From a virus: DNA of 33,448 nt. This document shows positions 1 through 8,929 of this stretch, piece after piece. How positions within the stretch are numbered: the first letter of the stretch is position 1; the number at the start of each line of letters is the position of its first letter. Made by a program: the position numbers and the translations under genes. The DNA lies in the IMG/VR virus record IMGVR_UViG_3300022707_003589, positions 1 to 33,448 of that record. The stretch is one strand, 5' to 3'. Below the pieces are notes generated by a model. The model was given only the letters and a program-made list of their open reading frames with translations, was not told the origin of the DNA and ran no database searches.

Positions 1-1689
1 AAAGGGGCTCAGGTTGGCGGTACTGAGTGCGGTAATAATTGGATCGGCTACATCATTGATCATGCGCCGGGGCCAACCCTTTCAGTCATGCCCCGGACTG
101 AGGATGCAAAGAAAACCTCAAAAATCAGATTGCAGCCTCTCATTGATTCAAGTGAACGGCTCAGCGAAAAAGTAAAAGATCCAAGATCGCGCGATTCAGG
201 CAATACCATGACCCAAAAAGATTTTCCGGGGGGCACCATTGTTTTGACGGGGGCCAATTCTGCTGCCGGGTTGCGGTCCCTCCCAATTAGAAATTTAATG
301 CTAGATGAGGTTGACCTTTACCCCGGTGATGTAGAGGGGGAGGGTGACCCGCTTGATCTTGCCAAAAAGAGGACTGATACCTTTTCGGCTAAACGAAAAA
401 TCTATTATGTGTCCACTCCCACGGTTGAGGGCCGATCCAAGATTGAGGCTCTTTATAATAAGACTGAGCAAAAGCGATATTTTGTGCCTTGCCCAAGTTG
501 TGATCACATGCAGTGGCTCCAATGGCAGCAAATTAAGTGGGAGGATGATGACCCAGAAACCGCCCGGTATGAATGTGAGGAGTGCGCCTATAAAATCCAA
601 AACTGGCAAAAAACAAAAATGTTGGCCAAAGGGGAGTGGCGCGCCACTAGTGAGTCTAAAAGTAAAAAAATCACCGGATATCATCTCAGTGGCCTTTACT
701 CCCCGGTGGGTTGGCTCTCTTGGGAGGAGTGCGTGCAGGCATGGTTGGATGCTCACAATCCCCGCAATGTTGAAAAGCTAAAAACCTTTATCAACGCCAC
801 ACTGGGTGAATCGTGGAAAGATAAAGGGGAGGCCCCTGAGTGGGAGAAAATTTACAAACGCCGTGAGTTGTATGAAACCAACACTGTACCTAAAAACGTT
901 TGTTTTTTGACTGCCGGGGTGGATGTACAAGCTGACCGCATTGAGGTGGAAATAGTGGGGTGGGGCCGTAGCAAGCGGTCTTGGTCGATTGATTACCGAA
1001 TTTTTGAGGGGGACACCGCCTCTTTAGATTCAGAATCGTGGCAGCAACTTGATTTTTTATTGGCTGAGGTTTGGACTAATGAAAAGGGCGTGGATCTGGA
1101 AATCAAGCGCATGGCTGTTGATTCGGGTTACCGGACGCAAACCGTTTACAGTTGGGTCAGGCAGTATTCAATTAATAAAGTTATTGCTGTTAAAGGCAAG
1201 GATACCCAAAGTGTAACTTTGAATGCGGGCACTTTAGTGGATATCAAAAAGGGCCGCCGGCGGATTAAAAACGCTACCAAACTTTTTACGGTGGGAGTGT
1301 CAGGATTAAAAGATGAGCTTTATGGTTGGCTTAAGCAAGAGCCCCCTGATGAGGGGGAGCAAGAGCCTTACGGCTATTGTCATTTTCCTCAATATGGTGA
1401 GGAGCATTTCAAACGGTTGACTTCGGAAACATTGGAAACTAAATGGGTAAAGGGCAAGAAAAAATATGAATGGGTGGCCGATGGCCGCAATGAGCAACTC
1501 GATTGCCGAAATTACGCACGTGCTGCGGCAGCCTTTTATGGTATGGACCGATTCAAAGAAACTAAATGGGCCGCTCTTGAGACTGATGTTGGAATAATTT
1601 ATGAAGGACAAACCGATAAAAACATGCAAAACTCGAAAAAGAAAAAGCAAAAAGTGACAATAAAGCGGCGTAAATCGAGTTTCACGTAA
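1..1689 (+). CDS. Terminase large subunit, lambda GpA type (5' partial)
   Basis: This is the DNA-packaging motor and nuclease that cuts concatemers and pumps DNA into the prohead through the portal. The frame is open from base 1, so the N-terminus lies outside the window; the first ATG (88) is internal. The first visible residues, KGAQVGGTE, fit the GpA-family variant Walker A (lambda KSARVGYSK). Walker B is LMLDEVD at visible residues 99-105, followed by a YYVSTPT coupling motif near 136-142. A zinc-ribbon-like pair, CPSC and CEEC (about 164-195), separates the ATPase from the nuclease half. That half has AGVDVQADRIEVE (about 305-317), MAVDSGYR and a C-terminal EQLDCRNYA. The 562 visible residues imply that only about 60-90 are missing. 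It is the first gene of the late rightward cluster and is followed by the gpW-like gene. Family assignment is firm. Confidence 0.95.
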   Translation, partial: KGAQVGGTECGNNWIGYIIDHAPGPTLSVMPRTEDAKKTSKIRLQPLIDSSERLSEKVKDPRSRDSGNTMTQKDFPGGTIVLTGANSAAGLRSLPIRNLMLDEVDLYPGDVEGEGDPLDLAKKRTDTFSAKRKIYYVSTPTVEGRSKIEALYNKTEQKRYFVPCPSCDHMQWLQWQQIKWEDDDPETARYECEECAYKIQNWQKTKMLAKGEWRATSESKSKKITGYHLSGLYSPVGWLSWEECVQAWLDAHNPRNVEKLKTFINATLGESWKDKGEAPEWEKIYKRRELYETNTVPKNVCFLTAGVDVQADRIEVEIVGWGRSKRSWSIDYRIFEGDTASLDSESWQQLDFLLAEVWTNEKGVDLEIKRMAVDSGYRTQTVYSWVRQYSINKVIAVKGKDTQSVTLNAGTLVDIKKGRRRIKNATKLFTVGVSGLKDELYGWLKQEPPDEGEQEPYGYCHFPQYGEEHFKRLTSETLETKWVKGKKKYEWVADGRNEQLDCRNYARAAAAFYGMDRFKETKWAALETDVGIIYEGQTDKNMQNSKKKKQKVTIKRRKSSFT

Positions 1690-1706
1690 GAGGGGTAAAA
1701 CAAAAA

Positions 1707-1910
1707 ATGGCAAGTTGGACCCAAGAGGATTTGGATGCGCTTGAGGAGGCAATGGCTCAATCGGTAAGAAAAGTTGAGTATAATGACCGCACTGTCACTT
1801 ATACCTCTTTGGCTGAAATGAGAGAGTTGCGTGAGATGATGAGGCGCAGTCTGGGTCTTGTAAAAAGGTCGAGTGCCATTCTTTGCAGAGCACGTAAGGG
1901 GACTTGTTAG
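1707..1910 (+). CDS. gpW-like head-tail connector (head completion) protein
   Basis: This 67-residue protein matches the size and pattern of lambda gpW, which binds under the portal after packaging and forms the platform for gpFII and the tail. It begins MASWTQEDLDALEEAM, and the middle KVEYNDRTVTYTSLAEM fits the gpW beta-hairpin followed by a second helix. A Shine-Dalgarno sequence (agaggggt) lies about 10 bases upstream of the ATG. It sits between terminase and portal genes, exactly as W sits between A and B in lambda. Its TAG stop shares one base with the likely GTG start of the portal gene, which suggests translational coupling. The basic end (RKGTC) is not distinctive. Confidence 0.88.
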   Translation: MASWTQEDLDALEEAMAQSVRKVEYNDRTVTYTSLAEMRELREMMRRSLGLVKRSSAILCRARKGTC

Positions 1911-3499
1911 TGGCTGAAAAAATTGAAATCAAATTAAATTGGTTTGATCGGACAGTTGGATTTTTCTCGCCCACCGCGCTGATCAAAAGGCGCAAAGCTC
2001 GGACTTACGATAAGTGGCTCTCAACCCGGAAATATGAGGGTGCCGATGCAGGCAGGCGCACCGATGGGTGGAATACCAACAACCAGTCGGCTAATGCTGA
2101 AATCGCAACGGCTCTACCCAGAGTAAGGGACCGTGCCCGTGATTTGGTGAGAAACAATCCTTATGCCGCCCGTGCTGTACAGGTCATTACAAATAATGTG
2201 GTGGGCAAGGGCATCCCCACTGAAATCAAAGTGGATACGCGGTCTGAAAAAAGCACCCGTGAAAAAAAGCTAAATAATATTTGGAAAACGTGGGCTGAAA
2301 CCACGGCTTGCGATTTTGAGGGCGTTCACACATTGGCCGGATTGCAGCGGTTGGCAATGCGGGCCGTGGTTGAGAGTGGTGAGGTATTGATCAGGCGGCG
2401 GCGGGTTGGCCGGCGCACGGTAACCGGGGCTAATGGAAAACCGACTGAAATACCTCCGATTCAATTGCAGGTTTTAGAATCAGATTTTCTATCGGTGGAC
2501 CGCCGTTCAGGTATTTTGCCCAATGGCAACCAAGTTATTCAGGGCGTAGAAATAGATCGGCAAGGCAAAAAGGTGGCGTATCACCTGTTTATGTCTCATC
2601 CGGGCAGTAATGATTTGGTATTTGCATCGCGCTTTACCACTATCCGCGTGCCGGCTAATGAGATTTTGCATCTTTATAGAATGGACCGGCCCGGCCAGAT
2701 TCGGGGTATGTCATGGCTTGCCAACATTATATTGAGATTGCGTGATTTTGATTTATATGAGGATGCCCAGCTAAAACAACAGCAATGCACGGCCATGTTT
2801 ACTGCTTTTGTGCATGATCTTGAGGGTCTTAGTGAGGATGAGGAGGTACAGCAAGAAGTAGAATTTGGTGAGAAAATGGAGCCGGGCCGGATTGATATGC
2901 TCCCACCCGGTAAAACTATTACTCTTGCAAAGCCGCCCTCTGTTTCAAATTATGGGGAATATACTTCTGTTATTTTACATTCTATTGCCGCCGGTTTGGG
3001 CATTACTTATGAATCAATGACGGGCAATTTAGCCAAAGTAAACTTTTCTAGTGGCCGAATGGGTTGGCTTGAAATGCACCGCAATGTGGTGACTTGGGCT
3101 AACAATATTATGATTGCTCAAATGATGCGGCCTACTTTTACTTGGTTTACCAATGCTATTGAATTAATGGGTGAAAGTACAAAAGACATGCGCGCTGTTC
3201 ATACTCCACCCCGGCGTGAGATGATTGATCCGGTAAAAGAAACACAGGCTCTTAAAACAGCCGTGCGCAGTGGTTTCAAAACTCAAAGTCAGGCGTTAAG
3301 GGAGTTGGGTTTTGACCCTGATACCTTTTATGAAGAAAAAATGGCGGATGATAAAACGTTGGATGATAATGAAATCGTTCTGGACACTGACCCCCGTAAG
3401 GTCAATAATGTAGGCAATGCGAATTCAGATCATAATGACGACGACGACGACGACGACGATGATGATGACAAGAATGATTCGACGCCGCAAAAATCATGA
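1910..3499 (+). CDS. Portal protein, lambda gpB family
   Basis: The portal forms the ring at the capsid vertex through which DNA enters and leaves, and it nucleates head assembly. I chose the GTG at 1910, which has an aagggg Shine-Dalgarno 8 bases upstream and overlaps the gpW-like stop by one base; a TTG at 1904 is also possible. The product is 529 residues. Lambda-type signatures include ARDLVRNNPYAARAVQVITN near the N-terminus, RRRVGRRT, QVLESDFL, a DRPGQIRGMSWLA segment and GLGITYESMTGNLAKVNFSS, the usual clip/stem-region landmark. The C-terminus is unusual: eleven consecutive aspartates encoded by a GAC/GAT repeat, then a short polar tail. It lies between gpW-like and capsid genes, as in lambda-type head modules. 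Confidence 0.93.
   Translation: MAEKIEIKLNWFDRTVGFFSPTALIKRRKARTYDKWLSTRKYEGADAGRRTDGWNTNNQSANAEIATALPRVRDRARDLVRNNPYAARAVQVITNNVVGKGIPTEIKVDTRSEKSTREKKLNNIWKTWAETTACDFEGVHTLAGLQRLAMRAVVESGEVLIRRRRVGRRTVTGANGKPTEIPPIQLQVLESDFLSVDRRSGILPNGNQVIQGVEIDRQGKKVAYHLFMSHPGSNDLVFASRFTTIRVPANEILHLYRMDRPGQIRGMSWLANIILRLRDFDLYEDAQLKQQQCTAMFTAFVHDLEGLSEDEEVQQEVEFGEKMEPGRIDMLPPGKTITLAKPPSVSNYGEYTSVILHSIAAGLGITYESMTGNLAKVNFSSGRMGWLEMHRNVVTWANNIMIAQMMRPTFTWFTNAIELMGESTKDMRAVHTPPRREMIDPVKETQALKTAVRSGFKTQSQALRELGFDPDTFYEEKMADDKTLDDNEIVLDTDPRKVNNVGNANSDHNDDDDDDDDDDDKNDSTPQKS
3437..3469 (+). repeat. GAC/GAT trinucleotide repeat encoding 11 aspartates
   Basis: Seven GAC codons, three GAT codons and a final GAC form an uninterrupted in-frame trinucleotide tract near the end of the portal gene. 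It encodes an Asp-11 stretch in the C-terminal tail. Changes by whole repeat units would keep the reading frame and only change the length of the acidic tail. Confidence 0.95.
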
Positions 3500-3562
3500 G
3501 TAAAATTTTTTTGCAAAAGTCCTGTAAATGAGAGATGAGTTGAGCATGGGGATAAAGACTTT

Positions 3563-5797
3563 ATGAAAACTCGAAAAATTAGCCTGCCGGCAATGACCCG
3601 CGTGGCAGCAGTCCTGCCTAAAACAATTAATAAAAAAGACCGCACTGTTGATGTTATTTTCACAAAAGGTGCCCGCGTTTTAAGACGTGGATTTTTTGAA
3701 ACGTTTTTTGAGGAGCTGGGTCTAGAAAAAGATAATGTGAGAATGGGTCGGCTCGAAAGTGGCCGTGCGCCTGTTTTGGACACTCACGGTCTTGGGCATC
3801 GGGGGCAGGGTTTGGGCTCTGTGCTGGGAGTAGTTGAAAGTGCCAAATTAATCCCCGGTGTAGAGGGACGTGCAAAATTAAGATTTTCAAAACGTGATGA
3901 TGTTACGCCTGTTTTTCAGGATATTGAAGATGGCATCATTCGAAATATTTCTTTTGGTTACACCACTTTTCGTTTTGAAAAAGTAGGTGAGGACAATGGC
4001 ATTCCAATTTTTCGGGCTACCGATTGGGAGCCCTCTGAAATTTCGCCGGTCCCTGCCGGTGCCGATGGGGATGCTTTTATTCGGAGTCAAGAGCAAAACT
4101 TGACTGAGTGCGTTTTCTTTGATCCTGAAAAAGAAAATGAAGGGGATGACCCGGCTGCGGGCACTCGAAATTTAGACGCCGGAAAAAATACAACGGAAAA
4201 ACCCGCTGAAACGCCCGCAAAAACGCCCGTGAAAACTGATCCGCCTGCACCGGATGCAACCCGTAACGCACAGCCACCTGCTGAAAAAACAAAAAATGAA
4301 AATGAAACCCTTGCCAATCCTGAAAATGTAAGGGAAACTGATTCCACTACTACCGGAGGAAATGAAACAATGACCCCTGAAGAAATCGCAAAAATTAAAC
4401 TGGCTGCACGCAATGAAGGTATTAAAGAGGGTGCAAAAGAGGGCGCAAGCAACGAAAACAAGCGTCAGTTAGAAATCCGGTCTATTGTTAAAAAGTCGGG
4501 TGTCAAAGCAGAATTGGCTGACACCTACATCAAAGAGGAAAAAACTCTTGATGAAGTTCGTACGCTCGTAATTGATGCGCTTGCCGCAAAAGATGCGAAA
4601 CCCGAAAACGAAACCCGCGCGACAAACATCAGCGTTGGTGAAGACCTTGCAAGAAAAGGTCGGGTTGAGGGAATGACAAGCGCACTCCTTCACCGTTTCC
4701 GGCCAAAGGCTGTTGATACCCGAAACGAATCGGGCCAAAAAATGACTCTGCCGGGATATGAGTTGAATGATGCTGCCCGGTCTTATGCATATTTTTCTCT
4801 GATTGATATGGCCCGCAGTTGCCTTGAGCTTGGTGGCCATACAACCGGAATGTACCCGAAACATCGGATTGCGGATATCGCTCTCAATAATGATCAGGTC
4901 CGGGGCCTGCATTCGATCAGTGATTTCCCTGAAATTCTTGCCAACGTTGCAAACAAGACTTTGCGCGGCGGATACCTTGCGGCCCCAAAAACGTGGGGAC
5001 CTTTCACCAATGAAGTTTTTGTTGCGGATTTCAAAGAAATTTCGCGCACCAACTTGGGTGATGCACCCAAGCTTGAAAAGCTTGAAGAAGGGTCCGAAGT
5101 TAAGCACGGCACCATTTCTGAGGCGGCTGAAAAATATCAGGTTGAGGAGTTTGCAAAAATTATTGCGATTTCTCGAAAAGTCATCATCAATGATGACCTT
5201 GGGGCCTTTACCCGCATCCCAGAGCGAATGGGCCGGCGGGCGGCTGATCTTGAATCGGATACGGTTTGGGATATCATAAAAGCCAATGCGGCTTTGGCCG
5301 ATACTTTTGCACTTTACAGTGCTCAGCATGGCAACCTTTCAACGGCACCGGCAGCTCCTTCTGAAACTGGATTGAGTGAGGGCCGCAAATTGATGCGTAG
5401 GCAGGTCGGACTTGACGGGGCTGAGATTTCTCTGACTCCTGTTTGGCTTTATGTCCCGCCTGAGCACGAAACTGCTGCGGAAAAATTGATTGCGTCTATT
5501 GTACCTGACAGTTCTACCAATGTTTCGCCTTTCTCAAGTGCGGGCCGGACCCCACTTAGGCTTGATGTTGAGCCCCGCCTTGAAACGGGCGGCGATGGCT
5601 CACTCACGTCATGGTTTTTGATGGCTGATAAGGGTCAGGTTGATATGATTGAGCTTGCACGGCTTGAGGGGACTGATGGCCCTCAGATTCAGTCCAGAGA
5701 TGGATTTGAAGTAAACGGAATGCAGATCAAAGTCATGCACGATATTGGTGCAAAGGCGATTGATTTCCGTGGGCTGTTCAAAAACGCCGGGGCATAA
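3563..5797 (+). CDS. Prohead protease / scaffold / major capsid fusion protein
   Basis: One 744-residue reading frame carries three head functions. Residues 1-175 look like an HK97/U35-type prohead protease with candidate catalytic His75 (VLDTHGLGHR), Ser130 (IRNISFGYT) and Glu159 (EPSEISPVPAGADGDA). Residues about 176-268 are a Pro/Thr/Glu/Asn-rich linker. Residues about 270-365 are charged and helical (IAKIKLAARNEGIKEGAKEG, then TLDEVRTLVIDALAAK), typical of a scaffolding or delta domain. From about 370 to the end is a Mu gpT-like HK97-fold major capsid protein. Such protease/capsid fusions are known in Mu-like phages, where the protease frees the capsid subunit during maturation. The start ATG has ggggat about 10 bases upstream. 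An in-frame ATG at 4370 preceded by GGAGGA may give a second, protease-free product. Confidence 0.92.
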   Translation: MKTRKISLPAMTRVAAVLPKTINKKDRTVDVIFTKGARVLRRGFFETFFEELGLEKDNVRMGRLESGRAPVLDTHGLGHRGQGLGSVLGVVESAKLIPGVEGRAKLRFSKRDDVTPVFQDIEDGIIRNISFGYTTFRFEKVGEDNGIPIFRATDWEPSEISPVPAGADGDAFIRSQEQNLTECVFFDPEKENEGDDPAAGTRNLDAGKNTTEKPAETPAKTPVKTDPPAPDATRNAQPPAEKTKNENETLANPENVRETDSTTTGGNETMTPEEIAKIKLAARNEGIKEGAKEGASNENKRQLEIRSIVKKSGVKAELADTYIKEEKTLDEVRTLVIDALAAKDAKPENETRATNISVGEDLARKGRVEGMTSALLHRFRPKAVDTRNESGQKMTLPGYELNDAARSYAYFSLIDMARSCLELGGHTTGMYPKHRIADIALNNDQVRGLHSISDFPEILANVANKTLRGGYLAAPKTWGPFTNEVFVADFKEISRTNLGDAPKLEKLEEGSEVKHGTISEAAEKYQVEEFAKIIAISRKVIINDDLGAFTRIPERMGRRAADLESDTVWDIIKANAALADTFALYSAQHGNLSTAPAAPSETGLSEGRKLMRRQVGLDGAEISLTPVWLYVPPEHETAAEKLIASIVPDSSTNVSPFSSAGRTPLRLDVEPRLETGGDGSLTSWFLMADKGQVDMIELARLEGTDGPQIQSRDGFEVNGMQIKVMHDIGAKAIDFRGLFKNAGA
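4355..4372 (+). promoter_or_regulatory. Internal ribosome-binding site and ATG inside the protease-capsid gene
   Basis: GGAGGA at 4355-4360 lies 9 bases before an ATG at 4370-4372, in frame with the fusion (codon 270). It falls exactly at the boundary between the low-complexity linker and the helical scaffold-like segment. Starting here would give a product of 475 residues (scaffold plus capsid, no protease). The Shine-Dalgarno is stronger than the one before the annotated gene start. Confidence 0.55.
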
Positions 5798-5827
5798 TTT
5801 TAGAAACTGATTTTATAGGAGAGCAAA

Positions 5828-6157
5828 ATGAAAAATTTCTTGCAGTCGGGTGACTCAATTGATGTGGATGCCCCCTCTGATGTAGTAAGTGGTGAGGGTG
5901 TTTTGGTTGGCACTTCCCTTTTTGGGGTTGCAACGGCTACCGCACTTACGGGCAAAAAAGTTGCCCTGAAAGTCAAAGGGGTTTTCACTCTGCCAAAATT
6001 GGCGGCTGATGTAATGGTTGCCGGCAATAAAGTCAATTGGAATAACGGCAACACAGAAATGCAAAACGCAACATCCACGTTGGATAATGTGGCCACAATC
6101 GCCAAGGCAGCCGGCAACGGTGTACTTACGGTTGAGGTAAGGCTCACGCCCGTATAG
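5828..6157 (+). CDS. Capsid cement / head decoration protein, DUF2190 type
   Basis: This 109-residue small beta-rich protein follows the major capsid gene. The pattern is typical of DUF2190 cement proteins, which bind the outside of the expanded capsid: an N-terminal segment ending in GDSIDVDAP, then VSGEGVLVGTSLFGVATAT, VALKVKGVFTLPK and a final VEVRLTP strand. A strong Shine-Dalgarno (taggagag) precedes the ATG. No cysteines, signal peptide or membrane segment are seen. Position and composition agree; the role in this virion is inferred from the family. Confidence 0.85.
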   Translation: MKNFLQSGDSIDVDAPSDVVSGEGVLVGTSLFGVATATALTGKKVALKVKGVFTLPKLAADVMVAGNKVNWNNGNTEMQNATSTLDNVATIAKAAGNGVLTVEVRLTPV

Positions 6158-6174
6158 CGGGGAGGGGGTAACTG

Positions 6175-6513
6175 ATGCCTCCATTTGATTTTGACAAGCT
6201 TGCAAAAACTGCCTTTCGCAGAATTAAAAAAGCACTAGGCACTCCTGTTACTTATAAGCCTAAAAAGGGCGGTGAGTTTAATTTCAAAGCGGTCTTTGAT
6301 GACAGAGCCCAAGAAGTAGACCCGGATACTGAGCGGCCCGTTTCCTCAAATGCTTTTACTCTTGGAATACAACTGAGTGATATCCCCTTTGAGCCCGAAA
6401 AAGGCGATACAGTGATTATCAAACAAGTAAAATACCGGGTCGAAAACCCACTTGAAGACGGCGTGCCGGGGGTAAGTGTAGTGCTGTTTATGCATAGAGT
6501 GGGTGCCGCATGA
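6175..6513 (+). CDS. Head-tail joining protein, lambda gpFII-like
   Basis: This 112-residue protein has the features of gpFII-type connector proteins, which bind below gpW and present the surface to which the tail attaches. It has an N-terminal helix (FDFDKLAKTAFRRIKKALG) followed by a small beta-barrel pattern (VTYKPKKGGEFNFKAVFDD, SDIPFEPEKGDTVIIKQVKY, RVENPLEDGVPGVSVVLF). The phrase beginning KGDTV and ending in RV is typical of these ATP-binding-sugar-like small barrels. A ggaggggg Shine-Dalgarno precedes the start. The stop overlaps the next gene by four bases (ATGA). Size and gene order between cement and tail-terminator genes support the call. Confidence 0.78.
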   Translation: MPPFDFDKLAKTAFRRIKKALGTPVTYKPKKGGEFNFKAVFDDRAQEVDPDTERPVSSNAFTLGIQLSDIPFEPEKGDTVIIKQVKYRVENPLEDGVPGVSVVLFMHRVGAA

Positions 6514-7121
6514 TCCAAGACAATGCCGGGCCAAAAAGAGATGCAGCCAAAATGCGAAAACTCATTCGCAAAAAGGTGGCCGAACTCTTAAAAAACAATA
6601 CAGCCGCCGGCAAACGTGTATTTCCAAACGCCTCAGTGCCCCCCAATGAAAAGCAATTACCTGTAATTTTAATTTATCCAAGGTCAGAGAGTGCGGCCAA
6701 ATATGCTGAGGCTCCCCGTGAGCTTGAACGCGGCTTAGATTTGGCCATTGAAATTTATGCAGCCGGGCCAGAAGTGGATGAGGATGGCAATGAGCCAGAG
6801 GATGAGGATTCTTTGGAGGATATACTGGATGATTTATCAGAGCAAGTTGAGCGCATCATGCACAAAGATGAAACGCTGCAAGGTACTGCCGACGATTCAA
6901 TTTTAACCAATACTGAAATGGAATTTAGCGGCACCGGTGCCCAACCCATTGGCTCATCGAGATTAACTTACAGCGTCACTTATTACACTCATGCGCCGCG
7001 CAGTATTGAGCAACAACTTGACCGAATTGATAATTTTGAAAAAGCTAATGTTGACTGGAATATTAGTGATGATGATAATACACGTGAGGCCAAAGATACT
7101 ATTGCTTTGGATCAAACCTAG
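6510..7121 (+). CDS. Tail terminator, lambda gpU-like
   Basis: This 203-residue protein probably caps the head-proximal end of the tail tube and stops polymerisation. The layout resembles lambda gpU: an N-terminal helix (MRKLIRKKVAELL), a strand with LPVILIYPRSE, a strand LDLAIEIYAAGP, an acidic helix region (EDILDDLSEQVERIM) and a terminal RLTYSVTYYTHAP, comparable to the LTYVITYE ending of gpU. It is longer than gpU (131 residues) because of a charged, disordered C-terminal tail. It starts within the stop of the joining-protein gene (ATGA). It could instead be named a Mu gp37-type tail completion protein; the role would be the same. Confidence 0.68.
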   Translation: MIQDNAGPKRDAAKMRKLIRKKVAELLKNNTAAGKRVFPNASVPPNEKQLPVILIYPRSESAAKYAEAPRELERGLDLAIEIYAAGPEVDEDGNEPEDEDSLEDILDDLSEQVERIMHKDETLQGTADDSILTNTEMEFSGTGAQPIGSSRLTYSVTYYTHAPRSIEQQLDRIDNFEKANVDWNISDDDNTREAKDTIALDQT

Positions 7122-7136
7122 AGGTAAGATTTTATC

Positions 7137-7454
7137 ATGACAAAGACTGAGAAACATTCGAGTAAGGTAGAAGTTTTAAGACCCTTTCTAAACCCACTGA
7201 CCAAAAGATTAACGACTGTGGGTGATTGTTTCAATGCTCCTAAAGACAAATTTTGGGGACGGCGTGAGCGTGATAAAGATATACAAAGAGTTGCCCAGAG
7301 TACGCCCACGGTTTCGGTTGGCCATCAAAAATTAGTAAAGGCTGAAAATGAAAAAAGGGCTGAGGGTGCGAAACGCGCAGCCGTAAAATTGGCAGCCGAC
7401 AAGGCTGCTTATGAAAAAGCCAAAGCGCAGGCAAAAAAGGGTGGGAATAAATAA
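7137..7454 (+). CDS. DUF2635-like protein (Mu gp38 position)
   Basis: This 105-residue protein lies directly upstream of the tail sheath gene, where Mu-like phages carry a small DUF2635 protein of unknown role. The first half fits that family: VEVLRPFLNPLTKRLTTVGD followed by a Phe-Trp-Arg-Arg-x4-Asp block (KFWGRRERDKDI), comparable to the usual PapGlkvrdP...W.RRl.DGDV pattern. The second half is an Ala/Lys/Glu-rich helix (about residues 65-105), probably a coiled coil, not part of the small family core. The stop TAA overlaps the sheath ATG by one base. The function is unknown, although its fixed position suggests a structural or assembly role. Confidence 0.6.
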   Translation: MTKTEKHSSKVEVLRPFLNPLTKRLTTVGDCFNAPKDKFWGRRERDKDIQRVAQSTPTVSVGHQKLVKAENEKRAEGAKRAAVKLAADKAAYEKAKAQAKKGGNK

Positions 7455-8929
7455 TGGCTGGCATCGCATTTTTACAAATCCCTATTGGTTTCAAAGTCCC
7501 AGGTGTCATCTCTGAATTTGACACTTCCAAAGCGCAACAGGGCGTTGCGATTAAATTTTATAACGCTCTTTTGATCGGGCAAAAGCTCGCTGATGGCACC
7601 AAAGCCGCCGGCCAGATTGATAAAATTACAAGTGATTCACAAGCCCGCCAATTTTACGGCAAGGGCTCACAACTTTTTCACATAGCCAAATCGTTTATCG
7701 GCCAAAACAAAGGGCTCAATGAAGTAAACACGATTGCCCTTGACGATGGCGGGGCTGTTAAAGCCGCCGGCTCTTATGAAATTTTAACCCCCCCAACCGC
7801 TGATGGCACTTTGAGCCTTATGCTTGCCGGCAAACGATACCGCGTGCCCGTATTGGATGCTGATGATGAGGCTGATGTTATTTCCAACTTGGTAACCGAA
7901 ATTACTGCCGATGAGGACCGGCAGATTACGGTTGCCATCAATGGCGGCAATTCGGATTTAATGGATATCACGGCCCGAAATGGCGGTACGCCCTCCAATG
8001 ATATTGATATCAGGGAAAACTTTTTTGACGGTGAGGAGTTGCCAGAGGGTATTACCAGCGCGATTGTCGCCATGAGTGGCGGATCGGGCAGCCCCTCCAT
8101 TGCAAGCGTCATTGCGGCAATGGGTGAAACCCAATTTGATGTTATTGTTATGCCCTATTCGGATGCAGCCAATTTGCTCCTCATGAAAAATGAGCTAGAT
8201 GATCGGTGGCAGCCGCTCAGGCAAATTGACGGGCACCTTTTCGTTTGCCGAAAAGAGGATTTTGCTACTCACTCCACATTCTTGGATGGCCGAAATAGTG
8301 AGCAAGAAACGGTTATGAATATTACCGGTCCCACGCCTCAGTGGGAGTGGGCAGCCAACATCGCAGCTCAGGTTGCGGCCAATGCTCAAGTTGACCCGGC
8401 AAGACCTTTTCAGACTTTGCCTCTTAGTCAGGTTTTGGCTCCAAAAGATGCTGAGCTTTTCGATCTGACTGAGCGTAACTTGATTTTGAACGCGGGCAGC
8501 TCCACCTACAATGTTGATTCGGGTGGCAGCGTTCGGATTGAGCGATTGCGCACAACCCGGATTGAAAATGAATTTGCAGCCCCCGATGAGGCTTTGGCTG
8601 ATCTAAACCCAAAACTCACTTTGAGTTTTATTCGGTTTGATTTCAGAGTACTCATGTCTACGCGCTACCCGCGCCACAAATTAGCTGACGATGGGGTGAA
8701 ATTCGCGCCGGGGCAGCCCATTATTACCCCCAAAGTTGGAAAAGCTGAGGCAGTTGGCCGCTTTGAACTTTGGCAGGAGCTTGGTTTGGTTGAGGGTCTT
8801 GCACAGTTCAAACGTGATTTGATTGTTGTGCGTAACAGCCAATCGGTAACTCAATTGGATTTCTTGTTATCGCCTGATCTCGTTAATCAGTTGAGAGTGG
8901 TTGGCGTACAAATTGGATTTTTACTCTAA
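7454..8929 (+). CDS. Contractile tail sheath protein, Mu gpL-like
   Basis: The sheath surrounds the tail tube and contracts to drive it through the host envelope. This 491-residue product has the Mu L architecture. The N-terminal PIGFKVPGVISEFDTSKAQQ gives the linker strand. ALLIGQKLADGT, the SQARQFYGKGSQLFHIAKSF block and a variable beta domain (about residues 105-190) follow. The conserved core holds VIVMPYSDAAN, FLDGRNSEQETVMN, PARPFQTLPL and the YNVDSGGSVRIERLRTTR strand pair. A C-terminal domain ends in VVGVQIGFLL. The gene order DUF2635-sheath-tube-chaperone-tape measure confirms it and shows that the virion is a myovirus type. Confidence 0.95.
   Translation: MAGIAFLQIPIGFKVPGVISEFDTSKAQQGVAIKFYNALLIGQKLADGTKAAGQIDKITSDSQARQFYGKGSQLFHIAKSFIGQNKGLNEVNTIALDDGGAVKAAGSYEILTPPTADGTLSLMLAGKRYRVPVLDADDEADVISNLVTEITADEDRQITVAINGGNSDLMDITARNGGTPSNDIDIRENFFDGEELPEGITSAIVAMSGGSGSPSIASVIAAMGETQFDVIVMPYSDAANLLLMKNELDDRWQPLRQIDGHLFVCRKEDFATHSTFLDGRNSEQETVMNITGPTPQWEWAANIAAQVAANAQVDPARPFQTLPLSQVLAPKDAELFDLTERNLILNAGSSTYNVDSGGSVRIERLRTTRIENEFAAPDEALADLNPKLTLSFIRFDFRVLMSTRYPRHKLADDGVKFAPGQPIITPKVGKAEAVGRFELWQELGLVEGLAQFKRDLIVVRNSQSVTQLDFLLSPDLVNQLRVVGVQIGFLL

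Noticed and set aside
4469-5329. 286-residue leftward open frame
   Set aside because: It is antisense to the capsid part of the protease-capsid fusion and shows no family motif.
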